Shown here piece after piece: positions 34,078-45,704 of a DNA stretch of 64,000 nt. The position numbers were made by a program, and so were the translations under genes. Position 1 is the first letter of the stretch. Each line of letters starts with the position of its first letter. The notes beneath the pieces are model-generated. The model was not told where the DNA came from and did no database searches. It was given only the letters and a program-made list of their open reading frames with translations. This DNA is from Oryzias latipes (lineage: Eukaryota; Chordata; Actinopteri; Beloniformes; Adrianichthyidae): positions 3,698,909-3,762,908 of the forward strand of contig NC_019868.2 in the NCBI RefSeq assembly GCF_002234675.1, given 5' to 3'.

Positions 34078-34859
34078 CTGTTTAACCAATTTAATACCAG
34101 TCATCGTATTCCATATCTTTCCAGTTTGTTTACTAAAATGTTATGAACAACAGTGTCAAAAGCCTTTTTCAGATCGATGAACACTCCTGTGACCTCTAAA
34201 TTATCTGTACCGTTTATAATTTTTTCAGTTAGTTGCGTGATCGCCCTGGATGTTGAAAGGATATATTGCAAATGTAGGTTAGCGGGTCAACAATGGAATC
34301 AATGACCTTTTTTTACCACCGTCATATCATTCCGTTAAGGTCTGTTGATGTTTTGTTTATGAATGTTTTAGAATTTCTTTTGCTCCCACGGGTTTCAAAT
34401 ACTGAAGACAGCTGAAGACAGCTGTGGATCATGAACCTGAAGGTGGAGTGACTGACAAAGAAAACCAAAAACATGACCAAGAACAAAACCACTGAATCCT
34501 TAAAAACAGTTCATTTTGTCGGCTAACTTTGGTCCTATTTTTACAAAATATTCATTAAACTCCCTTGTCATATTCTGAATATCATTGCATATCTAATTTT
34601 TACCAACTAAAGGGTCTGGGTAATTTGTGTTTTCTAATGACACTGTTCAAAACTTTCCAACTTCCTTTAGTATTTAATTTATTTTTCTTCTAATATTTTT
34701 GTGATAGTCTTTTTTGGATGTTCTCATGATCCTGGTAAATTTCTTTTTATAGAATTTGTATCCCTGCTCCGCTTCAACAGTTCTATTTTTTTATTGTTTG
34801 TATAAACTGTTCTTTTGTCATCCAAAAGTTATATTGTTTGAGTTGTAAAAATGCAGCAC

Positions 34860-35605
34860 ATTCCGATCACCCACCCACACCTTAATGCTTATTTGCTAGA
34901 AGTTCAGCAGTCTGATTACATCATTAAGATGTGTCCTGATTATTTGCATCAGATTATCTCTAAAACAGTATTTGTAGCAGATTATTGCAGTACATTTTTG
35001 ACAAGATCCACCACATCAGATTACATTCTGAAGATCAACAGCAAGTAACAAGGATTGGATACTGATGCAGCCTTCCAATAGTAGATTACCTGCATCAGAG
35101 TTCATGCATCAACTTTATTGATTCATTTTATCAGGATTTTTCTTATTTACATCAAAGCACCTTCAGTAGATTACTTGCATTAGAATACTTTTTTGAATAA
35201 ATTAATTGAAGTCATTTACTTATGGCAGATTATCCACATTTGATCATTTGTTGATTCCCAGAAGTGGATAATAATCCAGATTACTTCCGCCAGATCATCT
35301 GCACCAGAGTAATTGCATAAAATTACCCACAGTCGATTTCCTGAAGATAACATGTATCAGATTATTGTATATGGATTTTATGCACTAGATTACGGGCAAA
35401 TAGAGTCAGTTGATCGTCTGGAATAGATAATATGAATTATATTACTTACAATAGGTTACATGAAGCAGATTACCTGCAATCTGATTACACATATAAAATT
35501 ACCTGCTTAAGATCACCTGCAGTGAAAACATTGCATACTTTAGGCAGATTACTTCCAGTAGTTTACACATTAGTTTGCCTGCAGTAGATTATTTGAGAAA
35601 GAACA
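34860..35605 (-). repeat. Degenerate 'TAATCTACTGCAGG' tandem array, second copy (reverse orientation)
   Basis: Units such as AGATTACCTGCATCAG and AGTAGATTACTTGCAT recur irregularly over 750 bases. They are the reverse complement of the array in hvcn1 intron 1 (22235-22885). The array abuts the truncated 5' end of LINE A on one side and the repeat at 35630-35970 on the other. Confidence 0.8.
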
Positions 35606-35629
35606 TACATGGGATGTATTAAAGACGCT

Positions 35630-35970
35630 TGGCAGGCCACAAGCTCCCTGCTCTGCTCCATTCCGATGCATCCACTATCACACAAATAGATCCATGAGCA
35701 TCTTTGTTGTCCTCGTCTGAGCTGGAATCTGGATCAAAACTGTACGACTGGATAGCTCTGGTATTGCTTGTCCTTTTTGTCGCACTGCTAATGTTAAGTT
35801 GGAGGTGTGAGGGGCAAGCAAGTGGAAGAGCGTGCAAACAGAAAGTTCTCAGAAACGGGAAGGGGAAGAAGGCAGGGTTGCTCTGCACCAACTGTCCTGC
35901 CCACAATTCAGAAGGGAATGTCTCATTAACTCTTGCTGCTGTGGAGAAACTGTCCTAAGAAACGATAAAA
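35630..35970 (-). repeat. Interspersed repeat encoding a '[10 protein letters not shown]' stretch, copy 1
   Basis: Minus-strand codons read [20 protein letters not shown] and then [20 protein letters not shown]. The same acidic stretch recurs at about 62400-62560 ([17 protein letters not shown], then [15 protein letters not shown]), and the adjacent non-coding block recurs at 53700-53790. Three dispersed partial copies mark an interspersed repeat whose family I do not recognise. Confidence 0.6.
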
Positions 35971-37079
35971 GTTTTTAGATTTGGGCTAAAACAGCATCAT
36001 CATAATTAAAAGACCACTGGGAATGCTTTGAAACAGTTTTTTATTGATTTTTAACACAAAAAACGACTCAGCATAAAACTACAATAGAAACAGGTCTGAA
36101 AGCGACATTGTTCTCTACAAGACACACCATATTTGAAAGTAGACAAAATTCACTCATTATTAGTTTTACAATGAGCCCACATGCCCCTCTTCAACCATTC
36201 ATTGGCAGATGACAAACCAGTGGAGTGCAGACTGCCACCTACTATATGGCGGGTCAAACAGTTGTATCTCAGTCAGGCCTGGAATGTTATGAACAGTGTG
36301 AGGGATGGACAGTAGCAGTCAGACCGAGATCAATGGTGCTTTAGTAGGAACAGTACAGACTGACATGTGCAGGTTGGTTTAGTTGCTTGACAGAAAAAAA
36401 CATCTCCACTTGTGTTGGTTCTTCACTTCAGTCATAAATGACAGGGGGAAAAAACTTTGAGTGTCTGCTGGGAAAAAAATATGAGGGTTTGACATCCTGA
36501 ACTGAACATATTAAGATTGAAGATCAAATGTTGTTGTCTAAAATGTTTTCAAACATACTGACAAGAATTTCATCTAACACACAATGTGTGATCTTTATAT
36601 TCTCTTTGAGATGACTTGTCTGTGAATGTTTGCATGTTTTAACAGCTTTAGATTTCAATCCATCACCACAAAGCACCGCAGCAGGCCGGCTCATTCCCGG
36701 TGCTCAAGATCTACCACCCTGCTCGTTTTCCAGCTCTCCCTGCACTGCTTGCTGTTGATTACCTGGACCAGGTCATCAGAATGAGGAGACGTCTGACTGA
36801 GCTGATCAGCAGCTAGCAGGTCTTGGTGATCTGGAAAACATAAGGCGGGTAGATCTTGAGGACCAGAATTGAGCAGTCCTGCAGTACAGCATTACCAAAC
36901 GTGGTTCATCTGAAGCAGTGGTCCCCATCCCTGGCCCTGAAGGCCGTCCTACACTCTTGGGGTGTGTTTGACCTGGGTAGCAGTGGAAATGTAAGATGCT
37001 CTCAGATTAATGGAGCTTTTTAACATCTTCACAGACTCTTGGGTTAGAGGCTGTTGTCCCATATGAGGATACAGACCAT

Positions 37080-39608
37080 CTAAGTAACAGTTTGTCGCCT
37101 GGTCATGGACACAAGAGTGACATTAGTCCTTTGACTCGTTGATGAGGAAATGTTGTTCCCCTTAGAGGAGGGCTGGCCTTGATGGTCACCGGAGCAGCAC
37201 AGAGAACGTTTGAGCTTCTGCCTGAACTCCGTGGACACAAAGTAGAAAATGAAGGGGTCAAGGGAGCTGTTGAAAGTGCTAACAGCTAAGCTAATCATGT
37301 AGGGAATGTAGAAGTCCTCGCCGTCCCCATCCACCCAGATGTCGGCGTAAGTTAGCAGGAGCAGGACATTACTGGGCAAAAGACACACGATGAAAACGAG
37401 CAACACTAAAACAGTCACTCTGATGGCGTGGGCGTAGCGCTTCCCTTCAGCCAGCAGGGTGCGCAGGACTGCACTGTGGCAGAAGAGGATGATGGCAAAA
37501 GGCAGAAGGAAGCAGCAGGCAAAGAGGGTGCTGAAGTATGGCAGGAAGTAATTCTCATGTTCCTCCTCAGGGAGAGCGTCGTGGCACGTCGTGATCTGCA
37601 GCTTGTCCAACACGTAGGTTTGTCGTGACATTAGAAGCGGCAGCATGGCAGCCAGAACCACCGTCCACACTGCCACCGTCATGTACACTGACATCCGCTG
37701 TGTGCGCAGAGTCAGTGCCTTAAATGGATGAACCAGAGCCACATATCTGTCTATGGCCACAAGTGCCAAGAACCAAGCAGAGCCGTACATGTTGCCGTAA
37801 AACACTGCCATCACCACGCGACAGAAGGGCTCCCCCAGCTCCCAGTGGTTACCTCGGAAATGGTAAACGATCCGAAATGGCAAAACCAGAAGAAGAAGGC
37901 AGTCTGCAATGGTCAGGTTGATGAGAAAAAACATGGACGGGAGGCGGTTGGTTCTGAACACCAGAACCCACAGAACCATGATGTTGGAGGGGAGACCGAC
38001 ACTGAAGGCCAGCAAGTACAAGATAGGCAGGTAGAGGTTTGTTACTGGAGCCTGGATGTCCTTTAGCTGCTTCTCCTTCAGAGTCGTGATGTTACAGGTC
38101 ACCGTGAGCCGGAAGGTCCGAAGGACTGCAGACAGCAAGACACATAGCATCAGGCTCCTGCTCAGAATCAATATGGGATGGTGCGGAAAAAACTGAGGTT
38201 GTTGATAAGCAGAGTGGATTAAGGGACCAATACTTTTCCATTTTATCTCAATTTTCACAGTTACAAACATAAATTCTCTTGCACTTTTGAGTTCTTATTT
38301 AGATTAGGGTCATCACAGCACAGATGTTAGGCAGAAGCTTTACATCAGAGCTGCAATTGGACCTAGAATCAAACCAACAACTTTCCAGTTTGTTGAACAA
38401 CTGGTTGATGGATGGTTGTTGCCCAGGAGATGGAGGTGCTTTTTTCCTGGGTACCCCAGTCACGTGGTGAAGAGACCTTTAGCAAGTTTCTAAAAAACAG
38501 TCAGTTCACACCAGACAGTCTGTACCGTCTCTGAGTACGTTTGAGCCCAAAGTTTGGTTGCTTTGTCTTCTGTTTTATGATTGAAAGTGTTTAGTGAACC
38601 GTGCTGATACTGGTCTACAAAGGTCGTCCAGAGCACGTTTCAGAAGACTCTGGTGTCATACAGATTCGCTGTGGTTGCTACACATGCCAGGGCACAATTC
38701 TTCAAGGCTATGACATGAGTGTTCTAGCAAATTCTGTTTCTTCTTAAAGGCTTAAAATGACGTTGCATAAAACCACAAAAGAAAACAAACTTCAGACAAC
38801 TTTGACCTCTAAAACAGATCATAGTGTAAAATTTAAAAAAGACTTTAAGGTCTAATAAAGTTTGTTCTTCAACTTTATTAACTTCTTGGTGAAAGGAAAG
38901 GCAACTGAAAAGAAGGCATAGGGCCACTACCTGTATGAAACAGCTTCATCTGCACTCAAATAGAAAATCTTTGACCAACATCCTTTACAGCGGTGGGTGA
39001 CGTGGGGTTTGGCTTCTTAGCCAGGGACACGAGCTCTAGTCTGGTATTTCAAATGTTGGCCAACTGGTGAAAAATTTACTCAAGTGTTATCATCTTGATT
39101 CTCCAAATCAATTATCATCATTGGTAGAATAAAGTATTACATTTAATGAAGGGGGAAGTAAAGGTAAGAAACTAAAAGTGATTGGGAAAACCCTCTGTAA
39201 TCAAACTAAAAAGCCTTAGAATCATACCAGATGTGGGGGAAGCGGATCATGGCTTTAAGCTAACTTGGTTAATGTCTGTTTCTTGCATAAAGATGCTGTA
39301 AACAAACCACACCCACTGTCAGGGGTTCAGAGCGTTCAAATATTTTTACTGTCTGTGCTTCTGGCAAATGTTTGAGTATGTCAATGTTTAGTTTTGATGA
39401 AAATAATCATCTTCAGTGACGCAACTATATTTCAGATGAAACAATTCTGGCATGAGACAGATGTGAGACCCTGATATCTTCAAAACAAAAAGAAAGACTT
39501 ACTGAGAGATGTGTTGGGACATTGGTCTGCAGAGTGAGAAGGTGGTAAGGTGCCGAGGACAGACGACAGTCCCATCGCAAAGAACAGGGCCCCAGCCAGC
39601 AGTTTCAT
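37080..39608 (-). CDS. f2rl3: Protease-activated receptor, PAR4-like (thrombin-receptor class A GPCR), 2 exons
   Basis: Exon 1 (39608-39503) starts MKLLAGALFFAMGLSSVLG, a signal peptide, and exon 2 (38125-37080) completes a protein of 383 residues (human PAR4 has 385). The two-exon plan with a signal peptide in exon 1 is standard for PAR genes. Family marks are ITTCHDALPEEE in extracellular loop 2, IDRYVALVHPF after TM3, LPSNVLLLLTYAD in TM6 and LDPFIFYFVSTEF in TM7. HDALP, GKRYAHAIR and YHFRGNHWELGE point to PAR4 rather than PAR1, PAR2 or PAR3. Family knowledge: proteases such as thrombin cut the N-terminus and expose a tethered ligand. The likely cut here is LILR38/TFRL. The exon 2 acceptor was fixed by phase; other AG choices hit stops. 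A longer open frame upstream of exon 2 is intron read-through. A minus-strand AATAAA at 36040-36045 suggests a 1 kb 3' UTR. Confidence 0.9.
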
Positions 39609-39719
39609 ACTTCCTCTGAACGTCTTTCTCTAGCTGCACAGCTCTTTGGTAGACTCTTATCAACATCAGCGGCTTCCTGTTCTCTCAGAAACTCGAGTCT
39701 ATTTGGGGGTATGGGGCTG

Positions 39720-40680
39720 GTTCTGCTGTAAGTGAAGTGAGAGGCTGATGTTAGAATTTAATGCGGACACACCTCCACCATAACGACCTCAGGGTGTGTG
39801 TGTGTGTGCTCCTGTGAGGACCCCTGTTTGAACTCACTGCGGACCTGCTGTTTGCGTCTCTGACCTTTTTTATTTTTTTTAGACCTAAACTGGTGTTTGG
39901 ATGAGAACTAATCAGCTGGATCAGTGTTTTTTGTTCTGCTCGTTCTTGATTGAAACTGCAACCGTGTCCACACATGTTTGTGAGAACTGCTCAGTCCCCC
40001 CCCCCCCCCCCGCTCCCCTCATCACACAGGAAACGTGTCCGAACTTCAGACCCCTCCTATGTTCTGTCATCCAACCACAGCTCACTGCTGCAGACAGTCA
40101 GGAACGCAGGCTTGTTTGTATTTGCAGATGTTTGGATGAGAGTGGTTGCAGGAACGAGAGCAGCACAGAAGGTTTATAGGAGCAGGACCAAGTAAGGCCA
40201 AAGAGCAGTTTTACCTTTAAAGGTTTTACGGTGGAAGAAACTGGTGGATGCACACTCAGTAAAACAGAACCCGACAACTCCTCTGGGGTGCGCTGTAAAC
40301 AAAGGCTAAATTGATTTTAAAATTAAGAGTACTATGTATTTTTTTTAGTCGTGAAACACCTTCACTACATTTGCTTTGTCCTTTTTTATAATGCCTTTGA
40401 CCAAATTTCCTGATGCGATGCAGATGATTGTGTTTCTAAGTGGCCACTCTGGAAGAAGTCAATACAGAGAAATCAGATGGGTCTGTTAAAGGTTTTAGGG
40501 TACATCAAGTGGTAAGCCAGGTTCAGTTTAGTGTGTGATGCATGAACTCTCATTCAAATGTCCAAGAAATTTACTACAGGTTTGTCAAAAACACTTCTTA
40601 TATCACTTTCAACACACCTTGTTTTTATTTACACGGTTTCAACATTGTTGCAGATTAAATCCACTTGGAGAAAATGATCT
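39720..40680. other. Intergenic stretch upstream of the PAR gene
   Basis: It contains a short TG run near 39796-39808 and a C run of about 15 near 39997-40011. No gene or recognisable mobile element is visible. The promoter of the PAR gene presumably lies just above 39608, but I see no clear motif. Confidence 0.5.
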
Positions 40681-40682
40681 AC

Positions 40683-41220
40683 AATCCATCTTCTTCCACT
40701 CATCCAGAACCAGGTCGCAGGAGCAGCAGTCTAAACAAAGATGCCCAGACTTCCTTCTCCCCGGACACTTCCTCCAGCTCCTCTGAGGTGAATGTGCGAC
40801 ATTCCCAGGCCAACCGACAGACGTAGTCTCTCCAACGTGTTCTGGGTCTTCCTCGCGGCCTCCACCCAGTGGGACATGCTCGGAACACCTCCCCAGGCGC
40901 CAGAACGCAACCGGACTAGAGACCCGAGCCGCCTCAACTGGCTCCCCTCAATGTGGAGGAGAAGCAGTTCAACTCTGCTCTCTGCGGGTGACCGAGCTTC
41001 TCCCCCTGCCTCTAGGGAGCGCCCAGCCACCCTGCGGAGGAAGCTCATTAAGCCGCTTGTATTCAGGACCTCGTTCTTTCGGTCATGACCCAGAGCTCAT
41101 GACCAAAGGTGAATATCGGGATCAAGATCGACTGATAAATTGAGATCTTTGGTTTCTGGCTCCGCTCTCTTCACCACAACGGACCGGTACAGCGACCGGA
41201 GGATTCTTTTGCATATTGAT
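40683..41220 (-). mobile_element. LINE ORF2 C-terminal and 3' fragment
   Basis: Minus-strand codons read MFRACPTGWRPRGRPRTRWR and then DYVCRLAWE and EEVWASLFRLLLLRPGSG. This is the C-terminal end of a LINE very common in fish genomes, together with the upstream region that reads on the plus strand as TCATTAAGCCGCTTGTATTC and ACGGACCGGTACAGCGACCG. The copy is truncated and has frameshifts. Confidence 0.75.
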
Positions 41221-42004
41221 TCTTTTGTCGCTTTTGGACAAAGTGAACGCATATTTGTGGCTTCTGCCACAACTGTGAAGGCTGGAATTAAGGCTCTTGG
41301 TATGAAGAGTATTTCACTGAGATTTTTCTTTCAAAAGTCTTCTTTGATGTGTTGATGCCTGCAGATTTTGGGCAGTGCTCTATTGCAATAGATACATCTG
41401 AATACAAAAATGGTTTAAAACGAATAAGAGTCCTATGGAGGCGACAAAACTGCTTGAGTCTGATGTGTTCCCTCTATAGAGTTATACTGGGCTTGGTTTC
41501 AGGTCCTATTTACTGATGCAAATCAGCCTGTCAGGTCAACTTATTACTTTTTTTAAATTACATATTGCATAATTTATGAACAGATGACATTCAGAGTTTT
41601 GATCTTTTGTGTTTAATTAAAAATGATTCCCAGCTTTTTCCTGCTGGATTGCAACACTGAGGGCATCAAAAGGCAAGGGTTGGCCTTCATGATACTCAAA
41701 GATTACAATAACATTGGAATTTAGGTGGAGAAACGATTAATTTTACCAACAATTCTGTTCACATCATAATTTCTAGTTGGCAATTTAATTCATAGTCGAT
41801 AAATTTTTCAAACATTGTTCTGTCCAACAGCTGAGCAAATTGAAACAGATGAGAGCTGAAGGCCTCTTGTGTTGGACATATTTTACTGTTTTAACAGAAT
41901 CTACAGACACACGAGGTGTATATATTTGAGTAGACCCCTAAACCTTAGGGGGTTAAACTTTATTTATTTTATTTATGTTTCATCACAGTTTTTTTTTGTT
42001 GTTG

Positions 42005-42840
42005 TACCGGATGGAAAAGAAGAAGAGAGAAGGAGAATGTGGGATGTTAAAGGTGGGACATAAGGGAACAAACGAAAGGAAAGTGAAAAAAAAGGGGTTA
42101 AAGAAGTTGGAGAATAAATAAGAAGTAGGAAATGGTAGAATCACAAAGCAAGAAATTGCTGGAGGATCATTATCATTACTGTCAGGTATAGATGTTAGTC
42201 AAAAAGGGCGGGCCTGCCGACAGACACACTATGATATTCCAAACGTACCTGTTGGCTCCAAAAACCTTCAATCACAAACATGTCAATGTGTACACAATAG
42301 AGCTAGAGTTCACATGCACATAGTTATGCATACAAACAAACACAAATCAAGCATGTATCATTCCATTATGCATACCATTGGTGAAAAGGTGAGCTGACGC
42401 CTGTGCTCAGTTGAGCGTCTGTGTTTTACTATGGTCTATGATGCAATATAAAAAGAAGGGGAGTGCACGGTCACCCCCACACCAAAACCCCCGCTGAAGG
42501 TTAGGCCGCAATGGTACGTGGGGTCCTCCACCTACCCAAACAAACCAGGTCCTGTGGGACCACCACAGGGGGCCCCAATGCCAAGGAGCATGAAGAATTC
42601 AAGCTCCAGCCCAGCCAGACGAATGGCCTGGGTGCCCAGCACAGGTCCCCACCCCTGGAGTTCCCCCTCAGCCCCAGACGGGCAGCGCCCACTACCAGCT
42701 GGGAGTTCTGAGCGTCCCCCCACCCCAAACCTTAGGCACTAACCAGGGCCCCCCAAGGGAGTCAAGCCCCCAAGCCCCCCCCCCTGTGGGAAGTTCAGTG
42801 AAGAGCAGAAGCCATTCCTCCCCACCCAAGAGGAGGACGA
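42005..42840. repeat. Purine-rich and C-rich repeat-like stretch
   Basis: A purine-rich segment (42005-42140) is followed by a proline/glycine-rich C-rich segment (42470-42800) with open frames on both strands. The composition and the abrupt edges suggest a repeat, perhaps a LINE 5' UTR, but no family was recognised. The open frames are composition artefacts in my view. Confidence 0.35.
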
Positions 42841-42845
42841 ACAAT

Positions 42846-43770
42846 TTAAGTTGTATCGGTTCATTTTGAACGATTTGATCTGATTCACTGAACTAAAAGG
42901 GATCCAGAACAACTTTATCCAAAACTTCAACCAGTGAGACTCACAGAGAAATTCCTGCTACTGAACAGTGAAGAATTCCAGATTCATGGATTTCTTCCAG
43001 ATCATCAAGTGTAAATGAAATATGTGTCTGACACCCCTAAAACACCCCCCACACGACCACAGACTCCACCCCTCCTCAACATTCTGAATTATTTATTTAT
43101 TCACAACAAGCAAAACAGTAACTTGTTATTACTTGCACTACTGTCTGCTCATCCAGGAACACTGTATAATCCATCTGCACATTGTAATATTTTCTATGCA
43201 CTTTACTGTCCATTGCAATACTGTAAACTATGTTCATAGTTCTGCCTATAGTGTTCATACACTTTTACATAGCTCATCTGAATAGGATGTTCATAGTACA
43301 ACTATCGGTATATCGTGCTAATGGTATTTAATATCTGTAAATTATGTCCATATACTTACCTGTATAGTTATTGTACATATTATAGACCTCTATTTTGTAC
43401 TTACTGCTTATTGCACTTCTGGTTAGATGCTAACTGCATTTCGTTGCCTTGTACCTACATGTGCAGTGACAATAAAGTTGAATCTAATCTAATCTAATCT
43501 AATCTAAATCTAATGTGTCCAGACAAACAAGTAAACTACAATGAATATCAAATCCATTCACATTTTAGTTTCCTAAAGTTCAGCCCACTGTTGTTTTTCC
43601 ACACGAATCATGTGTGTTGTCCACAGTGATGGTAGTAAAATAAAACCTACTGTGCCGCAATCCAAATGGTATTTTCCAATATTGACATAATAGATTTATT
43701 TTAATTTTGAAATCATTTTAAATTCAGATTAATCAGGTTAGATGAATCGATTAATCAATTCCAAGTATTA
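42846..43770 (+). repeat. Interspersed repeat, copy B, interrupted by a LINE tail
   Basis: The parts 42846-43028 and 43513-43770 align with copy A at 24400-25012. Between them sits the LINE tail at 43029-43512. Copy B also lacks the middle of copy A, from after the TTTTTCCACA block to before the GTGTGT block. Confidence 0.7.
43029..43512 (+). mobile_element. LINE 3' end with (TCTAA)n tail
   Basis: The insertion ends TGCAGTGACAATAAAGTTGA followed by ATCTAATCTAATCTAATCTA. It is flanked by a near-identical ATGTGTC (43022-43028 and 43513-43519), as expected from target-primed retrotransposition. It has no reverse transcriptase frame, so it is a 5'-truncated copy. Confidence 0.8.
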
Positions 43771-43999
43771 ACACATGTCCAGTCGAAATCAGACTTACAT
43801 TCACATTAAAAAAAGCAATTGATATATTTTTAAATGCTAAATTGACAACTTAAAATAAATGTTCTTCTGAAAAATTGTAACAAAAACCTGTTGATCCATA
43901 ATATAAAGCTCTACTTTTATTGAAAAGAAAAGAACTTTTTCTAAATTGCAAATACAAGTTTCAAAACGTAAAGTCTGGCTGAAAATTGAACATCTGCGC

Positions 44000-44495
44000 C
44001 CCCCTCCCCCCATGACACGCACGCCCGCCCGCTTCCCATTTTTGTTGTTCCGCGCCTGCGCGGTGCACCTCGAACTGAGAGGAGACGTGCACGAGCCGCG
44101 GTACCGCGCCGTTATCACAACAGAACCGAGCCGCAGTATGCGGGCTTCTCTCCCCAGCAGTCCGCCGAGCCCGCCCGCAGCCTGACGGAGCAGCAGTTCG
44201 GAGCAGGCCGGAGCCTGGCTGTCCGTCCGCAGGCACACGCAGAGACAAAGCGGGGCGACGGGATGAGGCTGCCGCCGCCCGCCGACGGTGCTGCGGCGGA
44301 AACTGAGCCCAATTAAACTGAATCTAAACAGAGCGCGCGTGACCGCCGACAGCCCCCGAGTCTGAGGTGTTGCTTTGCCGCCGGGGGAGGGGGTGGAGGC
44401 ATGGTTATGTCCTCCGCGTCCCTTCTGCACCTGAAAGACTGAACCCAGGGAGTAAAGAGGCCACGAGCGGAGACAGCAGCCTGGAGCCTCAGAGG
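44000..44495 (+). promoter_or_regulatory. CpG-rich promoter and probable untranslated exon 1 of the rnf130-like gene
   Basis: A marked CpG- and GC-rich stretch lies 2.1 kb upstream of the first coding exon. It ends with a good donor, CTCAGAG/GTGAGA, at about 44493. A matching acceptor, TTTTCATAG, lies at 46586-46594 just before the ATG exon. The pairing is inferred from site quality and position. Open frames on the minus strand here are composition artefacts. Confidence 0.6.
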
Positions 44496-44989
44496 TGAGA
44501 CTGAATGTCTGCGGGGAGAGCCGAAGGGTCCCGATGTTAGTCTGCATGTGAGGACAGAACGTTTGATCATCATGTTGTGGGAGTGGAGGTCCTCCAGCCA
44601 CGCATCTGTTCCACGCCGCTTCTCTGTCAAACACTAGGTTAGCTGGAGCGGCTTCGCTAATTGAAGAAGACCAGACGATTCCCAGATGCTGGACTCGTCC
44701 CTCTGTGATCCAAAGAATTCCAGGAACTGACTGGAAAAGGTCACAGCATTTCTGCAGCTTTGGCTCTCCAGAGAACCTTGATCCTTCTCAGGAGGGACAA
44801 ATCTATTAAATGACCTCAAGAGCATCAGCCTCTTTAGGATAAAAAGGTCCTAAAAGACCCACACCCAGAGAGCTGCAGGCCTCACCCTCAGCCTCTGTTA
44901 GGATTAGAATCCATGACTCCAACATCCGAAGATGTTAAAGAATTAAAAAACGAAAAACTCCACAAAGAACAGGAAGGTTTATTACAGAT

Positions 44990-45245
44990 TAAAGTACAAT
45001 TTTCCAGAAGAAGTCTGCTCATTTCAGGGCCCACGAGATACAGCCATTCAGAAAAAGAGTAACAGTCAGATATGGTGGCGGTGGTGTGATGGTTTGGGGC
45101 TGTTTTGCTACTTCAATACTGAGGTAACTAAACCATGAATTCTGCAGTCTACCAAAAATCCTGAAGGATTGGCATCTCAGACTGAAGGTTTGATGGGTTT
45201 TGCAGCAGGACGAGGATCAGAAACACAGCTGCAGGTTCTCCTCTG
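44990..45245 (+). mobile_element. Tc1-like transposase relic (family 2)
   Basis: Plus-strand codons read TVRYGGGGVMVWGCFATS, the well-known Tc1 stretch KHGGGSVMVWGCFAA, and 120 bases on LQQDEDQKHSC, matching the catalytic LQQDNDPKHTS. Frame changes lie between them. The rest of the transposon is missing. Confidence 0.8.
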
Positions 45246-45580
45246 AAGCTACGTTCACACCACCCAACACACATTCAATCATCCACTTCTAATGAAAAGT
45301 CTAGAAACGCGCATAAACGCGTAGCTACACAATGTCTACAACTGTTTTCGGACTACGTACAAAACATGTGGCCATTGAGTGCACTTTGACAGTTAAACCA
45401 GGTCAAATTTGACCAATCGGGGACTCAGATTTGGTAGTGACGTATGGATGGCATCCTTTTTTATTAACAGAAGGCTGGAAAATTGGTCACGAAGGAGAAA
45501 TTCATAATTGCAGTTTGTTTCCGTCGGCAATTCGATGACACCAAGTCTTTCCTTGCCTGGGGCAAGATTCATGCGATATG
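45246..45580 (+). mobile_element. Harbinger fragment with MADF/Myb-like ORF start (second Harbinger family)
   Basis: The left edge, GCTACGTTCACACC followed by CCAACACACATTCAA, resembles the terminal repeat near 49490-49525. From about 45487 the plus strand reads VTKEKFIIAVCFRRQFDDTK, like the start of the Harbinger Myb/MADF partner protein (MEEKLIVAVC...). The copy is cut short by the repeat that follows. Confidence 0.55.
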
Positions 45581-45704
45581 CACCTCTTTAGCATTTCGCA
45601 CCCATGACTGTAGAAACAACGGACGAATTGAGGTGTGACCTCACCCATAGGAGCTGCCTCACTTCCGGCTCTTGCCAATGAGACAGAATCCCTCACCATT
45701 GCTT

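Larger units (their letters stand above)
31925..34850 (-). mobile_element. LINE A: degenerate non-LTR retrotransposon, outermost of a three-layer nest
   Basis: Minus-strand reverse transcriptase marks appear in the right order: NEYFVKIGPKLADK (about 34540), GVFIDLKKAFDTVVHN (about 34170), LNWLN split at 34085/33174, NRQQFVQLEDCK, CGVPQGSILGPTLFNLYIND (about 33090), a NADDT in place of the usual F/YADDT (about 33015) and FEFLGVIMDDKISWKPQIK (about 32790). The 3' UTR ends in an (AAATA)n tail, seen as (TTTA)n at 31931-31958. Stops and frameshifts are present, and the 5' part is missing where the TAATCT-type array begins. The clade is probably CR1/Rex/L2-like; that is a judgement from wording only. 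Confidence 0.85.

Noticed and set aside
38126-38270. Upstream extension of the PAR exon 2 open frame as a longer N-terminus
   Set aside because: The extension has no signal peptide or PAR features. A good acceptor at 38126-38131 and a matching phase-1 donor at 39502/39503 give the normal two-exon PAR gene with a signal peptide.
42501-42742. Overlapping proline- and glycine-rich frames on both strands
   Set aside because: They come from a C-rich stretch with few stops in any frame and have no neighbour or motif supporting a gene.
43837-44634. 265-codon minus-strand open frame in the CpG-rich stretch
   Set aside because: Its product is arginine- and cysteine-rich with no domain, and the high GC content lowers stop frequency. 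The stretch is better explained as the promoter and untranslated exon of the rnf130-like gene on the other strand.
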